Source: Candidatus Fermentithermobacillus carboniphilus (GTDB lineage Bacteria; Bacillota; Sulfobacillia; Fermentithermobacillales; Fermentithermobacillaceae). From it: a DNA stretch of 64,000 nt. Below are positions 8,186-17,468 of this stretch, piece after piece (within the stretch, counting starts at the first letter, position 1; the number at the start of each line of letters is the position of its first letter). The DNA lies in assembly GCA_018208355.1 (NCBI GenBank), contig CP062796.1, positions 301,217 through 365,216 on the forward strand, read 5' to 3'. Under the pieces are notes generated by a model, which saw only the letters and a list, made by a program, of their open reading frames with translations, was not told the origin of the DNA and made no database searches. A program made the translations under genes and the position numbers.

Positions 8186-11100
8186 CTAAGTATCTCGCTC
8201 GTTTAGCACGTAAGAGAGAGGGAAGATGGACTTGGCCACCACCGAAAAAGCGTTACCCCGTTTCTGAAGTTGTCCCCAGACACCCAGGGGAATCATTTCT
8301 CCCGGAAAAAGATACTTTCCATAGCGTTTGTATACGTTTTCAAAACAAGTCACGTCTATCAAACCCGCCTCGTCTTCCAAAGATAAAAAGACCACTGTCC
8401 TGCCGCTCCTGGTAGGCGGCCTGTGAGGTCGTACAGGTATCCCGCCTACTTTGATGAATTCCCCGGGCGGTACCTCGTGCAATTCAGCGCTGCCGGTAAA
8501 TCCCCTGGCTTTCAAGATGGGACGCCAGAGCTCCACCGGGTGGGCGGAAATACCAACTCCCAGGATCTGATACTCAAGAGCCACCTTTTCTTGAAGGGAA
8601 AAGTCCGCTATAGGCGGCATCGCCACAGAATCACCTTCGCGGACCGCTATAAGGATCCCCGGCTGAACTTCGACCCTCGGGTCCAGTTCATTGAGGTTCC
8701 ATAATAACGCTCTCCGGGAAATGCCAAACTCGTCAAATGCTCCACAGAGGATGAGGTTTTTAAGTATATCCCGCTCAAGTCTGACCCTCCTCGTGAAGTC
8801 ACTGAATGACTTGAAAAGCCCCCCTCTTTCCCGCTCAGAGACTATCAAAGTCATAGCCTTTTCCGTCATCCCGTTTATCATCTTAAAAGGAAGGCGAATC
8901 TGACCGTCTTCCACAGTGACGTCTTGATAGGAATGATTGATCGAAGGACCAAGCACTTTTACACCGTGCTTTCTTGCCTCAACGCATATGGTCGATACTG
9001 GATAGAACCCCATGGGTTCATTATTCAGGATAGCTGCGAAAAACTGGGCCGGATAATGTTGAATGAGATATGCGGTTTTGTAAGCGGTCGTGCCGAAAGC
9101 GCGCGCGTGGGCCTCACAAAAACCGTAGCTGGCGTAACCCTGAATACACTGGAATACTTTTTCGGCTACATCTCTTTCAATGCCCCTCTGGACCGCTTTT
9201 TTAACGAAGAGCTCCCCTATTTTCTGCATCTCGGAAAAAGATCTCCCGTGGGTCATAACTCTTCTCAAACTGTCCGCTTCCCCAGGGGTAAAACCGGCGA
9301 TAGACGACGCTATCTCGATTACTTGTTCCTGGAAGAGAACGACTCCGTAGGTTTTCTTCAGGATGGGCTCCAAGCTGGGATGAAGGTAAGTCACCCCTTC
9401 ATCTCCGCGCCTCCTACGGATAAACGGCTCAACCATATCCCCTTTTATGGGGCCGGGGCGTATCAGGGCCACGCTGGCAACTATATCCTCGATGTTATCC
9501 GCGCCCAATCGTGCCTGAAGCGCCCTTTGGGCGGGGCTTTCCAGCTGGAACACTCCAATCGTGTCGGCTCGCTGAAGACGCTTGAAAGTCTCCTCGTCGT
9601 CTAGCGAGATCCGGTCATAATCCAGAACTTCTCCGGGCAACGATTTTTCTATATAACCCAGGGAGTCTTCTATCGCCCCAAGGGTCCTGAGGGCCAAGAG
9701 GTCGATTTTGACAAGTCCCAGATCTTCCACGTCATCCTTGTCAAACTCCAAGATCTTCACGCCCTTTGCGGAAAACTCCACAGGTGAAAACCAGGATATG
9801 GGGTCCTTCGCTATCACCACGCCTCCTAAGTGCGTGCTCAGAAAGCGCGGGAAGTCCGCCAGTTTTTCGGCCACCGATATAAGGGTCTTCAGTTTCTTTT
9901 CCGGGATACCCAAGCTCTTCAGCTCCGGAACCACCTCAAATGCTTCGTCCAACATAGCCGCGGAGATGTGGGGCAGGCGTTTTGCAATGGCGTCTATTTC
10001 TTCCGGAGCGTACCCCATTGCTTTGCCTGCGTCCCTTATGGCTGCCCGACCCTGAAAAGTGTTGTAAGTCGCGACAGAGGCGACATAATCGTCTCCGTAT
10101 TTCCTGTAGACATACTCAGTGACCTCGTCCCTTCGTCTTGAGTCGAAATCCACGTCGATGTCGGGTTTTTCTCCTCGCTCGACGCTTAAGAATCTTTCAA
10201 AGAGGAGGTTTTGCGCGATGGGATCTACGTCTGTGATGCCAAGGCAGTAGGCGACGGCCGAGTCGGCGGCAGAACCTCGCCCTGCATGGCGGATTTTCTG
10301 TTCCTCCGCGAAACGGACCAGATCCCAGACTACTAAGAAGTAGTCTTCGTAACCGAGCTGTTCTATTACTTTAAGCTCGTGCTCAAGGCGCGAACTTATC
10401 TCTCCGGTCACCCTCCCGTACCGGGACTGAACGCCCTGGAAGACGAGATGGCGCAAAAACTCTTTCGAGGAGGCAAATCCGGAAGGCACCGGAAACGATG
10501 GAAAGTTTGGGACACCAAGTTCCAGAGGGCATTCGCAACTTTCGGCAATGACCGATGTCATCTCAAGGCTTTCCTGGTAATCCCTGAGTTCTTCCTTCAT
10601 CTCTCTTTCGCTTTTCAAGTAGTTCTCCGCATTAAGTCGTCTTTCGGGATGGACGTCTTCCAGCTTCGTGAGCGTCCTTATGCACGTCAGGACATCGTGG
10701 ACGAAAAAGTCTTCCTTCCGGGCATAGTGGACGTTGTTTGTAGCCACGGTCTTAAGGCCAAAAGTGGCGGCAAGTTCAGAAAGGTATCTATTTAGCCCTC
10801 GAGAGCCGGGGAGAAGCGTTTCCGATATTTCGACGAACAGCGAGTCCTGCCCGAAAATCCGCCTGTATTTTTCCGCGACCTCCCGAGCCTCGCTGAACCT
10901 TTTCTGTAGGATCAATGTGGAAATAAGTCCGCGCCTGCAGCCCGTGAGAACCAATAACCCATTTTTGTGGGCAGCCAGAGTATCCAATGAGGTTCGAGGA
11001 GATCTTCTCGGGTTATTGAGGTGGGCCTCTGTCAACGCCGCACAAAGGTTTCTGTAGCCTTCTTTATCTCTGCACAAGACGGTGAGATGAAAGCCGCCTT

Positions 11101-11305
11101 CCATGGTGAGCTCAGCGCCTATTATCGGCTTTATCCCCGCTTTTTTGGCTGCTTTGACAAAACGAACGGCCGCCGAGAGGTTGTCGTGATCTGTGATGGC
11201 CATAGAAGACATACCAAGTTCGGAAGCTCTTGCGACAATCTCGTCAATCGGAGATGCCCCGTCCAGAAAGGAGTACGGGCTATGGACATGAAGGTGGACG
11301 AACAT
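8186..11305 (-). CDS. DNA polymerase III alpha subunit, error-prone DnaE2/ImuC type
   Basis: 1039 residues, the length of DnaE2-type rather than replicative DnaE1 (~1160). N-terminal PHP domain (FVHLHVHSPYSFLDGAS, ITDHDNLS), polymerase core with GRGSAADSAVAYCLG and the catalytic PDIDVDFD, then a helix-hairpin-helix region and an OB-fold tail. The ATG lies 2 bp after the stop of the DUF6504 gene. With the ImuB-like protein upstream it forms a mutagenic translesion cassette. A second replicative alpha subunit (PolC or DnaE1) must exist elsewhere if this reading is right. Confidence 0.88.
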   Translation of the reverse strand: MFVHLHVHSPYSFLDGASPIDEIVARASELGMSSMAITDHDNLSAAVRFVKAAKKAGIKPIIGAELTMEGGFHLTVLCRDKEGYRNLCAALTEAHLNNPRRSPRTSLDTLAAHKNGLLVLTGCRRGLISTLILQKRFSEAREVAEKYRRIFGQDSLFVEISETLLPGSRGLNRYLSELAATFGLKTVATNNVHYARKEDFFVHDVLTCIRTLTKLEDVHPERRLNAENYLKSEREMKEELRDYQESLEMTSVIAESCECPLELGVPNFPSFPVPSGFASSKEFLRHLVFQGVQSRYGRVTGEISSRLEHELKVIEQLGYEDYFLVVWDLVRFAEEQKIRHAGRGSAADSAVAYCLGITDVDPIAQNLLFERFLSVERGEKPDIDVDFDSRRRDEVTEYVYRKYGDDYVASVATYNTFQGRAAIRDAGKAMGYAPEEIDAIAKRLPHISAAMLDEAFEVVPELKSLGIPEKKLKTLISVAEKLADFPRFLSTHLGGVVIAKDPISWFSPVEFSAKGVKILEFDKDDVEDLGLVKIDLLALRTLGAIEDSLGYIEKSLPGEVLDYDRISLDDEETFKRLQRADTIGVFQLESPAQRALQARLGADNIEDIVASVALIRPGPIKGDMVEPFIRRRRGDEGVTYLHPSLEPILKKTYGVVLFQEQVIEIASSIAGFTPGEADSLRRVMTHGRSFSEMQKIGELFVKKAVQRGIERDVAEKVFQCIQGYASYGFCEAHARAFGTTAYKTAYLIQHYPAQFFAAILNNEPMGFYPVSTICVEARKHGVKVLGPSINHSYQDVTVEDGQIRLPFKMINGMTEKAMTLIVSERERGGLFKSFSDFTRRVRLERDILKNLILCGAFDEFGISRRALLWNLNELDPRVEVQPGILIAVREGDSVAMPPIADFSLQEKVALEYQILGVGISAHPVELWRPILKARGFTGSAELHEVPPGEFIKVGGIPVRPHRPPTRSGRTVVFLSLEDEAGLIDVTCFENVYKRYGKYLFPGEMIPLGVWGQLQKRGNAFSVVAKSIFPLSYVLNERDT

Positions 11306-11307
11306 GG

Positions 11308-11547
11308 TCAGTCGTAAACCCTGTAAAGGTTCCAGCGTTTTTTATCGGAATAGATCTCGTATATACCCCCCTCAGCGGCCAAAACCCGGAAAAATACTTT
11401 CTCTTTTTCGTCCTCCCACCATCTCCCCACCTCATTCCACTTATCTATTATTCCGGCCACGTTCACCCAGCGCTTCACCCAAAAGAAACGTTTTGGCTTT
11501 CCTTTTTCAACCACGACGAGAACCGGCTGGTCGACAATTTTTGTCAC
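11308..11547 (-). CDS. DUF6504 protein of the mutasome cassette
   Basis: 79 residues, aromatic-rich: RFFWVKRWVNV, WWEDEKEKVFFRV, IYEIYSDKKRWNLYRVYD. This resembles DUF6504, a small domain found beside or fused to ImuB-type polymerases. The GTG at 11547 has GAGGT 7 nt upstream, better than the TTG at 11556. It sits between the ImuB-like and DnaE2-like genes, 50 bp after one and 2 bp before the other. Probably a structural or DNA-binding part of the translesion complex; inference from context. Confidence 0.7.
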   Translation of the reverse strand: MTKIVDQPVLVVVEKGKPKRFFWVKRWVNVAGIIDKWNEVGRWWEDEKEKVFFRVLAAEGGIYEIYSDKKRWNLYRVYD

Positions 11548-11597
11548 GAGCAACACCTCGACTTTTGAGTTTTTTCAGTCCGGTCAACTGCTCTGCT

Positions 11598-12953
11598 TCA
11601 GGAAATGGCTTCACTTTTTTCGCTCGAAAAAATGCAAGGTGCGGCGCCGGCGATTCTCACAGGATCCCACAACGATAACATTTTCTCGCGCCGCAGGATC
11701 TCGGGCTTGAAGATCCCGCCCCGAGCTCCGGTGCACCCGAGATTTACCGCGTTATCACCGTATTTCTCTTCAAGACCGAGAAGGACGAGCTCCAAGGAAG
11801 CGGGAATTTTATTTGTTTTTTCGTGCTTTTCTTGCAAAGACCAGAATAGCGGCAAAGGGGTAGCCGAAACTTGCGCGGTATCGAAAATCTTCAAAGATAC
11901 GGATGATATGCTGCAAAACAGACCCTGGTTATCTCCCGGAGATTTTTTGACTTTAGACTGTATTTCATCTAAAAGAGCCTTTGTAATCATCTTTACGGAA
12001 TCTATCGAGCATATTGGCCTTACAAGCCTTTTTTCTCCCGAAACGATTCCAAAATCGCCCGATAATGAAAGGGTCATGGCCTTGAAACCAATCCCTTTTC
12101 TTAAAAAATCTTCAGATATTTCTCTCAAAACCGGTTCCAACGCCTCTATTCCGATAGCAGAAACAGGATCCTGAAAATTTATCTCTTTAATTACGAAAGG
12201 AGGAGGATATAACGGCCTAACGTGAGAGAAATCTTTTCCGAAAGCCCATTCTTTCAGGAGCCCCGCCCACTCGCCTACGTGCCGAGAAAGTTCCTCTACA
12301 GCAATGCCCTGTATATCCTCTAAACTTTTAAAGCCCAGAGAATATAGGGTAGAAACAACTTCCGGAGGCGCCGTCCACATTTCGGTCAGAGGAAGATGTG
12401 CTGAAAAGTTTTTCTCTTTGCCATGGTCTATAGATATTAAAACGTAGCCGCTCCCCACATCCACGCTGCCCCATTCTTTCTTGCCAGGAAAAATTTTTTG
12501 ATTTTTGAGGTATTTTTTCAGAAACCACCCGGAAGAAGCCTTCGCCAAAAACTTTGAACGGCTGTTTCCGGCTATAGCCAAAAAGTACCTTCTATCCATC
12601 AGATTCATGATGTGTTTGACCGGATCTCCGCGTGTCAGCCCGACAAAAACGCCGTTTTCGTCTTCGTCAGGTTCTATGTACGGAGTGGTTTTTGCGAGGA
12701 TATCCAGTATGCCTTTTAAGTGAATGGCGTTCCGGTCAGTTACCCGAACTACATGGCATGACGGACACGCCAGTTTTGCCTGTCTTAGAGTATCACCGGG
12801 CCTTACGCCGTTCTTAAAGGCTACTTCGTCGCAATCAAACACGATATCTTGGTGAGATACCATCAACGGGATATTTTGGGCCAAACCTCGGTCCAATCTT
12901 TCCTGGTAAGCCCTGGCTCCTAGAAATTTTAAATATAATATCCCGCCAGACAT
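11598..12953 (-). CDS. ImuB-like inactive Y-family DNA polymerase
   Basis: 451 residues. The fold order follows Y-family polymerases (AYQERL...AFKNGVRPGDTLRQAKLACP, then IEPDEDENGVFVGLT and FLAIAGNSRSKFLAKAS), but the metal-binding Asp of motif I (replaced in ILYLKFLGA) and the SxDE of motif III are not seen. That loss is the mark of ImuB, which recruits the DnaE2 polymerase rather than polymerising. The ATG at 12953 directly follows a LexA-like box and a good promoter. No imuA/sulA-like gene accompanies it. The base composition of this gene is more A+T-rich than its neighbours, hinting at transfer. Confidence 0.75.
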   Translation of the reverse strand: MSGGILYLKFLGARAYQERLDRGLAQNIPLMVSHQDIVFDCDEVAFKNGVRPGDTLRQAKLACPSCHVVRVTDRNAIHLKGILDILAKTTPYIEPDEDENGVFVGLTRGDPVKHIMNLMDRRYFLAIAGNSRSKFLAKASSGWFLKKYLKNQKIFPGKKEWGSVDVGSGYVLISIDHGKEKNFSAHLPLTEMWTAPPEVVSTLYSLGFKSLEDIQGIAVEELSRHVGEWAGLLKEWAFGKDFSHVRPLYPPPFVIKEINFQDPVSAIGIEALEPVLREISEDFLRKGIGFKAMTLSLSGDFGIVSGEKRLVRPICSIDSVKMITKALLDEIQSKVKKSPGDNQGLFCSISSVSLKIFDTAQVSATPLPLFWSLQEKHEKTNKIPASLELVLLGLEEKYGDNAVNLGCTGARGGIFKPEILRREKMLSLWDPVRIAGAAPCIFSSEKSEAIS

Positions 12954-12954
12954 G

Positions 12955-12968
12955 CGATCACCCGTTCG
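12955..12968 (-). promoter_or_regulatory. LexA (DinR) SOS box before the ImuB-like gene
   Basis: The minus strand reads CGAACGGGTGATCG. Against the Firmicute consensus CGAACRNRYGTTYG there is a single mismatch (A for the second-half T). It lies immediately upstream of the ATG at 12953 and about 20 bp downstream of the -10 box, where a bound repressor would block transcription. This predicts DNA-damage induction of the whole cassette. Confidence 0.7.
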
Positions 12969-12987
12969 TAAAACATTTGTTTGCCAT

Positions 12988-13016
12988 AATATAAAACAGC
13001 ATAATTGGGAAGTCAA
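12988..13016 (-). promoter_or_regulatory. Sigma-A promoter of the ImuB/DUF6504/DnaE2 cassette
   Basis: On the minus strand TTGACT (13016-13011) and TATATT (12993-12988) are separated by exactly 17 bp. A start site near 12981 would give a ~28-nt leader containing the LexA-like box. Confidence 0.7.
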
Positions 13017-13084
13017 GAGTTAAATCGTGGTTATCTTAAGGAACAATTCTGTGGTTTTCCCGGAATTTAACTGGCAGTTTAACG

Positions 13085-14398
13085 CTACCCAGTGCCTTTC
13101 ACTGAAGAGGGTCTTACCGGCTTTTCGGGAGGATACCAGCTGGTGTTCAGTTTTTCAACTCTGATTACTTTACCGTCCTTCACATACTTTCTGAGGGTCT
13201 CAACCATGTAACCGCTTCTTAGCTTCTTCTGTCCCTCCCCGGCATTGGCACTACCCTCACCCTGAGTTTCCTGTCCCGCGGAAGGATACTCGGCCGGTAT
13301 TTCTTCTATAATTCTGGATTCAACTTCGATTGAAAGACCATTTTCTTTTTTGCCGAACACTTTGACCGTAATGCGGCCCTGACCGGTTTCGGCTTTTATG
13401 ACGCACGGAAAGCCGGTGTCATTTTTCATTTTCAAATCCAAAAGATCAAACACTACCGTGGCGTCTAACCCCAGCGGAACATAAGCTACCGGCATGCCGT
13501 GATTGTGCCTTTCGACGACCTGGAACCCAGCCTTGCACAAGGCCACATAAAGAGTGGTGGATACCTGGCAAACACCGCCACCGAAATCATCTACGATCTC
13601 GTTACCCACGAAAACCGAAGCTTTGCGATAACCTCTCTCTCCCGTACGTGGCCCTGTTACGTGGTTAAACGATAGAACCTCTCCGGGTTTCAACATCACC
13701 CCGTCAAGGGACTTTGCAGCAAGATGAATATTGTGAGCCCGGTCGTTATTGTCTTCATAAAAGGTCGAGTACGAGGCAATCAACGTCAATGGCAAATATG
13801 CTTCCAGTTCTTCTTTCCTGGTATCAGGCTGAACGTCGATGAACGGCAATTCCATTGTGTCCGGAATCCTGTCCCACTTTTCGCCCTGTGTGAGTTCGGA
13901 AAGCACCTTTTCCCTATCCAGGAACCAACCAGACCTGTCGGGGACAACCGATACGGCATCGTCCGCCCCTACTACGTATCGAGCATCTTGGGGTTCGACG
14001 TTAAAGATCAAGGCGGCAGCGTCCAGCCAGGCCCGGAGCATCTTGGAGTCGACATGCATCAATAGAGGGTAGTCCCGGCGAAACCACAGCCACAGAGGAC
14101 GTTTAAGAGAGGCAACGGTTCGTCTTACGTCAGGCGTAACTCCTAACTCCCTCCATAAGACCCGCTCTTGCATTCCATCCTTGCCCTGGAGAAGTACGTA
14201 CCGGTCTTCCCAGGAGAGAATCTTCTCAAGATGTTCAAGAGCCTTACTGGGAGTCATCCAGCCAACTTCAACTCCACCTACTCTCGTGCCCGGCCAGATC
14301 ACGACATACCCCGGGATTGAAGCAAGAACCAGCGCTAAAAGCCCGGCCCACACGAGACCCCGCCGTTTCGCCTTTTTCATGAGTTCTCGCCTGATCAT
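13085..14398 (-). CDS. VanW family membrane-anchored protein
   Basis: 437 residues. A hydrophobic anchor lies near residues 15-38 after a basic start, so most of the protein is outside. The VanW domain is in the middle (SYSTFYEDNNDRAHNIHLAA, GEVLSFNHVTGPRTGERGY, DFGGGVCQVSTTLY, ERHNHGMPVAYVP). The C-terminal part (MVETLRKYVKDGKVIRVEKL) resembles a G5-like ending. Function in cell-wall biology is presumed, not known. I take the ATG at 14398, right after the sigma factor stop, rather than a TTG at 14425. Translationally coupled to the sigma factor. Confidence 0.82.
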   Translation of the reverse strand: MIRRELMKKAKRRGLVWAGLLALVLASIPGYVVIWPGTRVGGVEVGWMTPSKALEHLEKILSWEDRYVLLQGKDGMQERVLWRELGVTPDVRRTVASLKRPLWLWFRRDYPLLMHVDSKMLRAWLDAAALIFNVEPQDARYVVGADDAVSVVPDRSGWFLDREKVLSELTQGEKWDRIPDTMELPFIDVQPDTRKEELEAYLPLTLIASYSTFYEDNNDRAHNIHLAAKSLDGVMLKPGEVLSFNHVTGPRTGERGYRKASVFVGNEIVDDFGGGVCQVSTTLYVALCKAGFQVVERHNHGMPVAYVPLGLDATVVFDLLDLKMKNDTGFPCVIKAETGQGRITVKVFGKKENGLSIEVESRIIEEIPAEYPSAGQETQGEGSANAGEGQKKLRSGYMVETLRKYVKDGKVIRVEKLNTSWYPPEKPVRPSSVKGTG

Positions 14399-14399
14399 G

Positions 14400-15029
14400 T
14401 CATCCTGCCACCATTTCCCCTTCAAGTATATTTGCGGGCTTCTCGGACGAATTCACCATGGCGAGACCTCCTTGGCTCAAAAGCCGCATTAGGATGCCGT
14501 GGGCTCGTGAAAGCCTGGATTTCACGGTACCGATCGGTCTTTCGATCCTCTTGGCGATCTCTTCGCCGGAATAGTTCATGATGTCATGAAGGATCACGAC
14601 TTCCTTATAATACGGCGGAAGAGAGGAGATTGCTTTGAGGATATTGCTCTTTACCTCGTTGGATTGCGCCATATCCAGGGGAGAAGGAGAATCATCGGGG
14701 AAATCCACGGGCTCTTCAGTCCCTTCCCTGGTAACCAGCACTGGCCACGCGAGTGTGGGAACCGACTTCTTGCGCATCCTGTCGATAGAAATGTTGGTCG
14801 CGATGCGGCGAAGCCACCTGCCGAGCGACGCGGTACCCGAGTATGTGTGGATCGAATGGTACGCCCTCAGGAACACCTCCTGCGTGAGGTCCTCGGCTTC
14901 CGCAGGATCTTCTATCATGGTCGATATGTGCCTTAACACGTCTTTCCGGTAGCGCTGAAAGAAAAACTCGAAAGCTTCCTGATCTCCACTGGAAATCCGT
15001 TTTGCCAGGGCTAGATCTTCAGATGCCAC
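14400..15029 (-). CDS. ECF-type RNA polymerase sigma factor
   Basis: 209 residues. Region 2 (AEAEDLTQEVFLRAYHSI, GRWLRRIATNISIDRMRKK) and region 4 (ISSLPPYYKEVVILHDIMNYSGEEIA, GTVKSRLSRAHGIL) are complete and there is no C-terminal extension. GGAGGG lies 6 nt before a GTG at 15029 but directly touches an ATG at 15035, so the GTG is the better start. No classical anti-sigma factor follows; instead the membrane protein VanW starts one base after its stop. Confidence 0.88.
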   Translation of the reverse strand: MASEDLALAKRISSGDQEAFEFFFQRYRKDVLRHISTMIEDPAEAEDLTQEVFLRAYHSIHTYSGTASLGRWLRRIATNISIDRMRKKSVPTLAWPVLVTREGTEEPVDFPDDSPSPLDMAQSNEVKSNILKAISSLPPYYKEVVILHDIMNYSGEEIAKRIERPIGTVKSRLSRAHGILMRLLSQGGLAMVNSSEKPANILEGEMVAG

Positions 15030-15157
15030 ACCCATCCCTCCAGGAAAATCATCGTCGAAATAATGGTAATGCTCCCGGAAAGAAGAAACCTCCGCAGGAA
15101 GGCTGTGGCGGGGTAAGCATTGTGGCCTAGGCAATGGAAACGAGGAGTTACGCTGAG

Positions 15158-16753
15158 TTAATGTAGAGGGATCACTACCTCGAGACTTGTGCCCGTACCA
15201 GGCTTAGATTTGAGATCTATGGACGCTCCCAGAAGTTCTGCCCGTTCGAACATGCCCACAAGACCCATTTGACCGGCTCTAACCAGCGAACCAGGAGAGC
15301 TCGGCGGGTCAAAACCTTTTCCGTTGTCCTGGACCGTGATCTTTAGATGCTCGGCGGAGAACTCCAGGTTGAACGTTACAAGGCTTGCTCCTGAATGTTT
15401 AACGGCGTTGGCGAGGGCTTCCTGCGCGATCCGGAAGGCAGATACCTCCACGTCGCGGTGAAGTTTTCTGACCGGCCCCGTCACTTTGAAGCGAACTTTG
15501 ATTCCCTCTTTCTCGGCCTCGTCGGCAAGCCACTCACACGCGGATACAAATCCGAAGTCATCGAGGACCGGGGGCCGCAGGCTCCTCGAAAACTCCCGGA
15601 GGTCTTTTGTAGCCCTGTCCAAAAGCAAATCGATATCCTGGAGCACCTTCTCCCCGTCCCCGGAAAGACCTTTTCCGCAGTAATCTCGCTTGAATAGGTC
15701 CATCTTCCGTCTTAACGCAACAAGATATTGAATGGCCCCGTCGTGAAGCTCCCGAGCTATCCGTGCCCTTTCCTCTTCCTGAGCCAGATTGGCTACCGAG
15801 AGGTATTCTCTCATTTTCTCTTCCCGTACCTTCGACCTGTCCAGTTCTTCCCCTCGCCTGATCAGTTCCCTTTTCAGGGTCTCCTCTTTTGAGGTATCTC
15901 TCGCTATTCCCTGATGCCTCAGTAATTCATATCCCTGGTAGAGCAAGGACGCCCGCACGTCCAGGGTTATAGGACGCCCGTCTTTCCCCTGGATAACCCA
16001 GGAATACTCAATAAACTTATCCCTGCGGGTGACGGCATTCTTGACCTCTGAGATGGTCTTGGCCCAGGATTCGGGAGTCACGAATTCGCCGAAATACCTC
16101 CCGCAAAGTTCCTGCGGTTCGTACCCGAGGATGTCGCGGCACCGCGAGTTTACATAAAGGAACCTCCCACCGCGATCGAGGACGAAGACCATGTCGCTCG
16201 CGTTCTCCATGAGCATCTGGTAACGTTCTTCCGATTGGCGGAGGCTTTCTATAAGAGACGCTTTAGCCGCGATCAGTGCGGCCTGACTGCCCACGGCCAT
16301 CACGAGCTCGGGGTCTACGTTGGATATAGGAACATCATCTCTCTTTGCCAGGAATAGAAAACCGGCCACGTCGTCCCCCGCATGCATTGGAACCACTATC
16401 GTGTACGAGTTCTCCACCTTGCCGAGGACAGAATCAAAATCCCCCTTAGTCAAAACTAGAGGCGCAAAAGGATGCTGGATGGCTTTCCACAGGCAAGAAG
16501 ATGTATCCAGTTTCAATGTAATGTCCGGCGAGATGATGATAGCCTCGTCGGACCTGGAAACCGAAGCCGAGACGTAAACAGACCTGGACGAAGGGTCGTA
16601 GGTGGCAATCGCAACCGCATCGACGGGAAAACTTTCGAGTATGAGACTGGCGATCTTCTGAAGAGCCTCGTCACGAGATAGGTTACCCCGGGTGATCCTG
16701 CCCATCTCTAAGAGGAGCCGGGTACCGGCTTTCCAGCCGGATAACTCAATCAA
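15158..16753 (-). CDS. Soluble GAF-PAS histidine kinase of the NarL/DegS type
   Basis: 531 residues without membrane segments. A GAF domain spans about 15-165, PAS about 175-290 (VFVLDRGGRFLYVNSRCRDILGY), then a HisKA_3 dimerisation domain with the phospho-acceptor H337 in ARELHDGAIQYL, and an HATPase with AVKHSGA and DNGKGFD. It would sense a cytoplasmic signal, perhaps redox or a small molecule through GAF. TTG start with GAGGT 8 nt upstream, inside the response regulator gene, which it overlaps by 8 bp. Confidence 0.9.
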   Translation of the reverse strand: MIELSGWKAGTRLLLEMGRITRGNLSRDEALQKIASLILESFPVDAVAIATYDPSSRSVYVSASVSRSDEAIIISPDITLKLDTSSCLWKAIQHPFAPLVLTKGDFDSVLGKVENSYTIVVPMHAGDDVAGFLFLAKRDDVPISNVDPELVMAVGSQAALIAAKASLIESLRQSEERYQMLMENASDMVFVLDRGGRFLYVNSRCRDILGYEPQELCGRYFGEFVTPESWAKTISEVKNAVTRRDKFIEYSWVIQGKDGRPITLDVRASLLYQGYELLRHQGIARDTSKEETLKRELIRRGEELDRSKVREEKMREYLSVANLAQEEERARIARELHDGAIQYLVALRRKMDLFKRDYCGKGLSGDGEKVLQDIDLLLDRATKDLREFSRSLRPPVLDDFGFVSACEWLADEAEKEGIKVRFKVTGPVRKLHRDVEVSAFRIAQEALANAVKHSGASLVTFNLEFSAEHLKITVQDNGKGFDPPSSPGSLVRAGQMGLVGMFERAELLGASIDLKSKPGTGTSLEVVIPLH

Positions 16754-17468
16754 TATCTGTCACCTCGACATCCTTTTGGCTGAGGATGCCTTTCTTAAGG
16801 CCAGCTATCACTGCCTGGGTTCGGGAAGTAACGCCAAGTTTGGAGAAGATCGAGGCCAGATGAGATTGGATTGTCCTCGGGCTCACCTTGAGCTCATAGG
16901 CTATCTCCTTGTTGGAAAGACCTCTGGCTACAAGCCTCAATACGTGGAGTTCTTTATCGGTGAGGGATATCCCCGGTTCAGCCGACTTTGGCACGACATC
17001 CTCCGGCGCGTCTTCAGGGATACGACGTGCTATCCGGGCAAACACCTCTTTGGCTACCTGGCGGTCGAGGACCGATTCGCCGAGCGCCGCTGCCCTTATC
17101 GCCTGGACCACCTCTTCTATCCTGGCGCTTTTAAGGATGTATCCAGAAGCGCCGTTTTCGAGAAGGCTGCAAACATAGGCAAAATCATCGTAAGCGGTGA
17201 GAGCCAATATGAAGGTCCCCGGACACGATTCTCTGATCCGTCTCGTGGCCTCTATGCCGTTCATGCGTGGCATGGAAACATCCATGGCAACGACGTGTGG
17301 GGAAAGCTTCTTGGCCATCTCGACCGCTTCTACCCCATTCGAAGCTTCCCCCACGACTTCAATGTCGGGCTCCTCTTCCAGAAGCCTCCGAGTGCCCTCT
17401 CGGACTAGGGCGTGATCATCGCAGAGGAGAACCCTGATCTTAGCGACCTTGCGCTCCGCTGAGGGCAT
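16746..17468 (-). CDS. NarL/LuxR-type response regulator
   Basis: 240 residues. Receiver domain with the acidic pair CDDH, phospho-acceptor D63 (AMDVSMPRMNG), LTAYDD and the Lys in YILKSA, followed by a LuxR helix-turn-helix (LTDKELHVLRLVARGLSNKEIA...VSPRTIQSHL). The cognate kinase follows with overlap. Its ATG lies 28 bp inside the end of the FMN-binding protein gene, so it is read from the same transcript as that redox protein. Confidence 0.93.
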   Translation of the reverse strand: MPSAERKVAKIRVLLCDDHALVREGTRRLLEEEPDIEVVGEASNGVEAVEMAKKLSPHVVAMDVSMPRMNGIEATRRIRESCPGTFILALTAYDDFAYVCSLLENGASGYILKSARIEEVVQAIRAAALGESVLDRQVAKEVFARIARRIPEDAPEDVVPKSAEPGISLTDKELHVLRLVARGLSNKEIAYELKVSPRTIQSHLASIFSKLGVTSRTQAVIAGLKKGILSQKDVEVTDID

